IMG/VR virus record: IMGVR_UViG_3300048772_000021
Coordinates: 1-27,884 of that record
Length of the DNA: 27,884 nt
Source of the DNA: a virus
Direction: 5' to 3' (one strand)
The position numbers and the translations under genes are program-made. Below the pieces are notes generated by a model. It saw only the letters and a program-made list of their open reading frames with translations. It was not told where the DNA came from and searched no databases. Below, one piece after another: positions 24,586-27,884 of the stretch (within the stretch, counting starts at the first letter, position 1; every line of letters begins with the position of its first letter).

Positions 24586-24617
24586 ATAAAGAAATGGCCC
24601 CCGATTAGGAGGGCCAT
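24584..24617 (-). terminator. Intrinsic terminator after the small-gene operon
   Basis: On the minus strand ATGGCCCTC and GGGGGCCAT (24617-24609 and 24602-24594) form a nine-pair stem with one G-U, a short loop and then TTTCTTTATG. It follows the stop of the 84-residue gene by 22 bases. It closes the operon of four small genes and isolates the downstream promoter. Confidence 0.75.
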
Positions 24618-24639
24618 GTTGATTGTTTAGTGTGGACTG

Positions 24640-24894
24640 TTACTTTGCGTTGCTCGTCAAAGGTGCGATGGCTTCTAAGGCATCGTCTGCCGCCTGTCCC
24701 GCATCTTCTATTGCAGAGCTGGCTTCCCGAAACTTAGCTGCCTTTTCGGTGTCACCCGTTATTTCGAGTTTCTCTGCGATGTCAGACAGATTGCAGGACA
24801 AATCCTCGAAATTGTTAAGCACCTCTGCTTTTTCCTTGAATGAACACAACGCCTTTTCTACCCACTCTGCCATTGTCTCTTTTGCCTTTGTCAT
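24640..24894 (-). CDS. Small acidic helical protein, unknown
   Basis: 84 residues. The start was chosen at the ATG with a perfect AAAGGAGG site; the longer frame begins inside that site's leader. The protein is almost all helix (AEWVEKALCSFKEKAEVLNNFEDLSC.. then KAAKFREASSAIEDAG..), acidic and without membrane segments or known motifs. It is the last gene before the terminator. Its strong ribosome site says it is well expressed. A role in lysogeny or early takeover is only a guess from position. Confidence 0.65.
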   Translation of the reverse strand: MTKAKETMAEWVEKALCSFKEKAEVLNNFEDLSCNLSDIAEKLEITGDTEKAAKFREASSAIEDAGQAADDALEAIAPLTSNAK

Positions 24895-24937
24895 GTTGCC
24901 CTCCTTTGGGCATTCCAGCATCTCCGCTGGGCGGTTA

Positions 24938-25222
24938 TCACTCTGCGGGATGATCTTCGATGTACTTCAGGTTGGCAGCGATGGTGCCGGTCTGCTCAAC
25001 CAACTCATCAAGGTCGTCAACATTCGACTCCTCGATGTACTTGAGGTCGGCAGCGAGAAACCCGGTCTGCTCCAGCAGTGCTTCGAGATCGTTGTTATTT
25101 TCATCAATGGCCTTAAGATTGGCTACGATGCGGTCGGTAAGTTCGGCTAACTCCCTCGCTTCTTCAAGGGACGTAACACCGAACTGCTTCAGTACATCAA
25201 GATGTTCCATTTCTCTACTCAT
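24938..25222 (-). CDS. Small repeat protein with three heptad-like units
   Basis: 94 residues. Three units of about 23-25 residues follow each other from residue 24: ELAELTDRIVANLKAIDEN.., LEALLEQTGFLAADLKYIEES.., LDELVEQTGTIAANLKYIEDH... They share L-x-x-L-x-x-x-T/x-x-x-A-x-L-K-x-I-E/D, suggesting a coiled coil or a small bundle. The DNA of the last two units is also similar (CGATGTACTT..AGGT..GGCAGCGA), so the gene grew by recent tandem duplication. The ATGA overlap with the upstream winged-helix gene implies coupled translation. I recognise no family. Confidence 0.65.
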   Translation of the reverse strand: MSREMEHLDVLKQFGVTSLEEARELAELTDRIVANLKAIDENNNDLEALLEQTGFLAADLKYIEESNVDDLDELVEQTGTIAANLKYIEDHPAE

Positions 25223-25443
25223 TTCATCCTCTTTTCCTGCTTTGTAAGGTGAGCTTCGAGGTACCTGTCCAAAACTGTTTGTGGTATGCGTAAGAGACGC
25301 TTTCTACGCTTGTGCATCGTCTCCCGGCTGCCAAGATCGACGACACCGGGAAGGTGAGCAAAGCGCCTTGCAACGGAGTCCGGGGAGATCTTCAACTGCT
25401 CCCCGACTTCGATAATAGTTAAATAGCTGGTATCTGTTTTCAT
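25219..25443 (-). CDS. Winged-helix / excisionase-like DNA-binding protein
   Basis: 74 residues from the second ATG, which has GGGA ten bases upstream; an ATG four codons earlier is possible. YLTIIEVGEQLKISPDSVARRF is a helix-turn-helix of the MerR/excisionase kind. It is followed by a wing (LPGVVDLGSRETMHKRRKRLLRIP) and a final helix VLDRYLEAHL. Proteins like this act as excisionase or as a small control factor. With an integrase nearby, excision control is a reasonable guess. It is the only clear DNA-binding regulator in the window; no CI- or Cro-like protein is seen. Confidence 0.7.
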   Translation of the reverse strand: MKTDTSYLTIIEVGEQLKISPDSVARRFAHLPGVVDLGSRETMHKRRKRLLRIPQTVLDRYLEAHLTKQEKRMK

Positions 25444-25505
25444 TTCAATTCCCATTTAGAGGGGCAGAGCAGTCTAGCTAGAGTCTGCCCTGCCCTTCAG
25501 GTGAA

Positions 25506-25859
25506 TTACTCGGCTGCTACCTTCTTGGTCCTCTTCTTCTTGACCACCTTCAGGATTTTGATGTATCCGCCAACTCCGTCCTTCAGCGGCTCCACCTTAT
25601 TGCCATCATTCGGACACGCATCGCAGAGAAACTTACGAATATCCTTTGCGAATTCGAAGTCCTTTTCGGTCTGATTGGCACCCTCGGTGTAATCCGGGGT
25701 AGCAATCTTGAAGCCATCCTTCTTTTCGAGTGCCTCAAACTGCTTGAGGATCTTTAGATGGAGAGCATCGGTCGTCTTCTGAGGGCCGATCATCGCAGCC
25801 TTTTCTGCCTCTGTGAGAGGGGTAATACCGAAGTTGTTATCTTCATTTTCATTTTTCAT
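25506..25859 (-). CDS. Lys-rich small protein, unknown
   Basis: 117 residues from the ATG at 25859; a GTG three codons upstream is also possible. Composition is charged: acidic in the first half (ENEDNNFG), then PDYTEGANQTEKDFEFAKDIRKFLCDACPNDG and a basic C-terminus KILKVVKKKRTKKVAAE. The CDAC pair and basic tail could mean nucleic-acid contact but no known domain is visible. It is the first gene after the long leader and begins the small-gene operon. Confidence 0.6.
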   Translation of the reverse strand: MKNENEDNNFGITPLTEAEKAAMIGPQKTTDALHLKILKQFEALEKKDGFKIATPDYTEGANQTEKDFEFAKDIRKFLCDACPNDGNKVEPLKDGVGGYIKILKVVKKKRTKKVAAE

Positions 25860-26144
25860 TTGAATCACATGCTTTCTGCCCGTAGGCGTTTCATTAAATT
25901 TGTTACTTTGTTGGTAAGGCGCAGCTTTCCTGAGTGCATAAAGACGACTGTCTTTGGGGTGGCTCGTCTGTGGTGTGTCAAGGAATGACCATGCGCAGTG
26001 GTCATTCCAGATGGATGGGGAGGGGAGCTAACTTTTAAACTGAAAAAGTCCCTGATTTCTCCATCCGAAGCTATGCTCCAAAGTTTCTTGGTGCATCCTC
26101 GGCGGACAGATCAGAGACTCACGCCATGCTTGTTAGCTGTCTGT
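25860..26144 (-). promoter_or_regulatory. Hairpin-rich leader of the small-gene operon
   Basis: Between the promoter at 26145-26173 and the first small gene lie about 280 untranslated bases. They include a perfect 10-bp inverted repeat GGAATGACCA/TGGTCATTCC (25982-25991 and 25999-26008) with a 7-base loop. A smaller AAAGAC/GTCTTT hairpin lies at 25940-25955. A second TTGACA on the minus strand lies immediately after the large hairpin but has no suitable -10. It may be an operator, a terminator for the gene upstream or an RNA element. No gene is supported here. Confidence 0.5.
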
Positions 26145-26173
26145 AACCTAGATCAACCCCGGCATCCTGTCAA
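26145..26173 (-). promoter_or_regulatory. Sigma-70-like promoter of the small-gene operon
   Basis: On the minus strand TTGACA (26173-26168), exactly 17 bases, then TAGGTT (26150-26145). The -35 and spacing are ideal while the -10 is weak (three of six). It lies just after the stop of the 131-residue gene and points towards the small genes. Confidence 0.45.
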
Positions 26174-26192
26174 GGTTAATCTGTGGAAAACT

Positions 26193-26588
26193 TTATGATC
26201 CAGGCTGCTTGGACTCAGCAGCTTCCGGCGTTCCAGTAAGGGGGTCCAGTAAGTGCAACACCTGTGAACGACTCAGGTGTTTCCGAGAGTTTGGTCCAGA
26301 GCCTAGTGATGCTCGGTGTTTGGCTCTCTTGCTTTTCTCAATGGCCGCGATAAACGACTCATTATATATATACGGCTCTGTCCGCTCAGGGTCAGGGAAA
26401 AAGCTCCACAGCGGATAATCGGCACCGTTAACGGTAATGATGCCTAGCTGGACAAACGGGGAGATTCCTTCGGCAACCTCCACTTCCATCTTCTCAAACT
26501 GCAATGCATCCATATCTGCCTTTGCGATAAAGTGTGGCGCACCTCGCCAGCCACAAAGATAAACTCCCGTACTCCTCTTCAGATCCAT
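26193..26588 (-). CDS. Hypothetical protein next to the integrase
   Basis: 131 residues from the ATG with GGAGG six bases upstream. The sequence STGVYLCGWRGAPHFIAKADMDAL near the start and FVQLGIITVNGADYPLWSFFPDPE in the middle suggest a compact mixed alpha/beta protein. The end is basic and Pro/Ser-rich. I recognise no family. It is between the integrase and the promoter of the small-gene operon, where prophages often keep accessory or immunity genes. An AT-rich TATATATATA tract lies inside it at about 26363-26373. Confidence 0.5.
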   Translation of the reverse strand: MDLKRSTGVYLCGWRGAPHFIAKADMDALQFEKMEVEVAEGISPFVQLGIITVNGADYPLWSFFPDPERTEPYIYNESFIAAIEKSKRAKHRASLGSGPNSRKHLSRSQVLHLLDPLTGTPEAAESKQPGS

Positions 26589-26670
26589 CTCATCCTCCAC
26601 TGATTATGGTTGCTCAACGGCCCGGTCAAAATCAAGCCTTGTTTTACTGCACACTGTTTAGATACACGAA

Positions 26671-26688
26671 ATGGTGTTTTGGCACCAT
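26671..26688 (-). terminator. Possible hairpin after the integrase
   Basis: ATGGTG-TTTTGG-CACCAT is a perfect 6-bp stem, 26 bases after the integrase stop. On the minus strand it is followed by TTTCG, a weak T-run. It may end the integrase transcript. The rest of the 126 bases to the next gene shows nothing else. Confidence 0.4.
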
Positions 26689-26713
26689 ACTCCATGCAAC
26701 ACAGATTGGCTTG

Positions 26714-27868
26714 TCAGATCGTCACCACAGCCCCCATCCTACGCATGGCTGCAATGGCCTCGTCCTCAAGCTGCTGCATACGGCCTTTAGTCCACCGGGC
26801 ATAGTATTGTTCCGTAATCGTGACGGATTCATGAGTGAGCAACTTGCTCACCTTTTCCAGCGGGACACCGGCCTTTAGATTCTCGACGGCAAACATATCC
26901 CGGAGCATGTGGCTGTGGAACGGCATCGGCTGCCCGGATTCGTCCACGAATGACAGATAGCGATTGAGCTTTTGTATCTTCGCACACCATGCGTTCGCGT
27001 TTGTTTCTGCCAGCGATTTATGGTTCCAGAAGAAGTAATCTTGCTCTTCCCTGCGAGTAGGCAGCGACAGCAGCGCCTCAACCGCAACATCGGGCAGCAC
27101 ACACACCATGTGACTCGGAACGGGGTTATCTCTTTTGGGCTTGACGTTTCTCTTCTTGTGGATCGTGACGGAGAGACGATTGCCAACCAATGCAGTCCTG
27201 GGCAGCGTCACAACATCACCAATGCGAAGGCCAGTCCACCGCTGCACGAGGAATATGGCACGGAGCCATGCTCCCACTCTTGCGGATTCCTTTGGTGCAG
27301 CATCATCGTACCGATACGTCGCCGTCATTAGCTCATCAAACTGCGCTGGCGTCAGCGGCCATGTTTGAGACTCGTTCGTAGTGATTGCCGTGATCGTGAG
27401 CGTGGGATTCTCAGCGGTAAACTTCATAGAACACGCCCACCGGAAGAACGCTTTGATCCGCTTCAACAGTGCCGCTTGGCTGGTCAACGCGAGTCGATTG
27501 AACTTTTCTGGTGCATCCGGTGCCCACGATCCAACCCACGCGTCCAGCGCACCAGGTGTCACATCGCTCACACACTCAAATCCCTCACGCTTAGCCCAGC
27601 GCAGCAGCTTGCGCATGGTGGATCGATAAGCGTTGATCGATGATTTGCCGGGCTTCTTCATCCCCACGAGCCATTGCTCAACTGCATCGGACAACGGCTT
27701 GCGTTGGGGCCATGATGCAGCTTCTTTCTCCGCCTCTTTTTCAGCGATTCGCTGCAACTGCGTATTACGGTCGATGTGGGCCGGTGATTCCATTGGATGT
27801 GGGCCACTGATTCCGTTGTGATGTGGGCCGGGATTCCGTTGTGATGTGGGCCGCATTTTGTGTTTCAC
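26714..27868 (-). CDS. Tyrosine recombinase / phage integrase
   Basis: 384 residues from a GTG; an ATG four codons in (27856) or at 27793 are alternatives because the first 25 residues are encoded by a tandem DNA repeat and read as low complexity (GPHHNGISGPHP). The SAM-like arm/core-binding domain is at about 55-155 (LSDAVEQWLVGMKK.., NAYRSTMRKLLRWAKREG). The catalytic residues are R215 (TGLRIGD), K238/239 (IHKKR), H320 and R323 (HSHMLRD), H346 (LLTHES) and Y355 (TEQYYARW), nine after the His as in XerD. All are intact, so it is likely active. It integrates the phage by site-specific recombination. No attachment-site duplication can be shown in this window and no tRNA gene is present. Confidence 0.92.
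   Translation of the reverse strand: MKHKMRPTSQRNPGPHHNGISGPHPMESPAHIDRNTQLQRIAEKEAEKEAASWPQRKPLSDAVEQWLVGMKKPGKSSINAYRSTMRKLLRWAKREGFECVSDVTPGALDAWVGSWAPDAPEKFNRLALTSQAALLKRIKAFFRWACSMKFTAENPTLTITAITTNESQTWPLTPAQFDELMTATYRYDDAAPKESARVGAWLRAIFLVQRWTGLRIGDVVTLPRTALVGNRLSVTIHKKRNVKPKRDNPVPSHMVCVLPDVAVEALLSLPTRREEQDYFFWNHKSLAETNANAWCAKIQKLNRYLSFVDESGQPMPFHSHMLRDMFAVENLKAGVPLEKVSKLLTHESVTITEQYYARWTKGRMQQLEDEAIAAMRRMGAVVTI
27773..27852. repeat. Four GATGTGGGCC direct repeats at 23-24-base spacing
   Basis: GATGTGGGCC begins at 27773, 27796, 27820 and 27843, and the spacers share GATTCC(A/G)TTG. They fill the 5' end of the integrase frame. GTGGGC at 27846-27851 also pairs with GCCCAC at 27879-27884. 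Possible readings are integrase arm-type sites, a transposon end or a tandem duplication. Confidence 0.75.
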
Positions 27869-27884
27869 CGTAATCGTAGCCCAC

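Noticed and set aside
27773-27852. CRISPR-like array
   Set aside because: Ten-base repeats with 13-14-base, similar spacers inside the integrase frame do not fit CRISPR geometry.
1-27884. tRNA gene or attachment-site duplication at the ends
   Set aside because: No cloverleaf was found, and the ends share only the six-base TGGGCC core.

Overview
This window is the structural half of an integrated siphovirus (HK97-like tailed phage). Essentially every gene is on the minus strand, so it reads from right (integrase) to left (tail tip). Gene order, the HK97 fold and protease, a gpG/gpGT-type frameshifted tail chaperone and strong GGAGG-type ribosome sites indicate a dsDNA temperate phage of a bacterium. 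The host is not directly identifiable. The fibre with a Sec signal and the Cys-rich protease tail remind me of prophages of soil Acidobacteriota, but that is a low-confidence inference.

Right end (27868-24586): a tyrosine recombinase, one unknown 131-residue gene, then a putative promoter (-35 TTGACA) and a hairpin-rich leader of about 270 bases. Four small genes follow: a Lys-rich protein, a winged-helix/excisionase-like protein, a protein made of three heptad-like repeats, and a small helical protein. They end at an intrinsic terminator at 24586-24617.

Centre (24585-20068): about 635 bases without a convincing gene, carrying an extended -10 promoter. Then come an HNH nuclease with a C-terminal helix-turn-helix, remains of a small Cys-rich gene broken by a 1-base shift, a second HNH nuclease, and a tightly overlapping set: ParB-like protein, TET-associated-type glycosyltransferase (TAGT), and beta-class DPPY DNA methyltransferase. 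This set overlaps directly into the terminase genes. It looks like a DNA-modification cassette, but no TET/JBP hydroxylase is visible in the window.

Left (20101-59): P27-type small terminase, large terminase, portal, S78 prohead protease with a Cys-rich tail, HK97-fold capsid, a short head gene, gp6-like connector, head closure, tail terminator (DUF3168) and major tail protein. Next is a tail chaperone with a clear -1 frameshift signal (CCCAAAA plus stem-loop) that opens a 126-codon extension missing from a simple ORF view. After that come an HK97 gp10-like protein in an unusual place, tape measure, a tail appendage, a 944-residue secreted-looking fibre with a degenerate SGNH-like domain and three C-terminal repeats, three tail-tip assembly proteins and a J-like tip protein.

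No lysis genes, replication genes or clear repressor are present. Both window ends carry TGGGCC motifs at about 23-base spacing.
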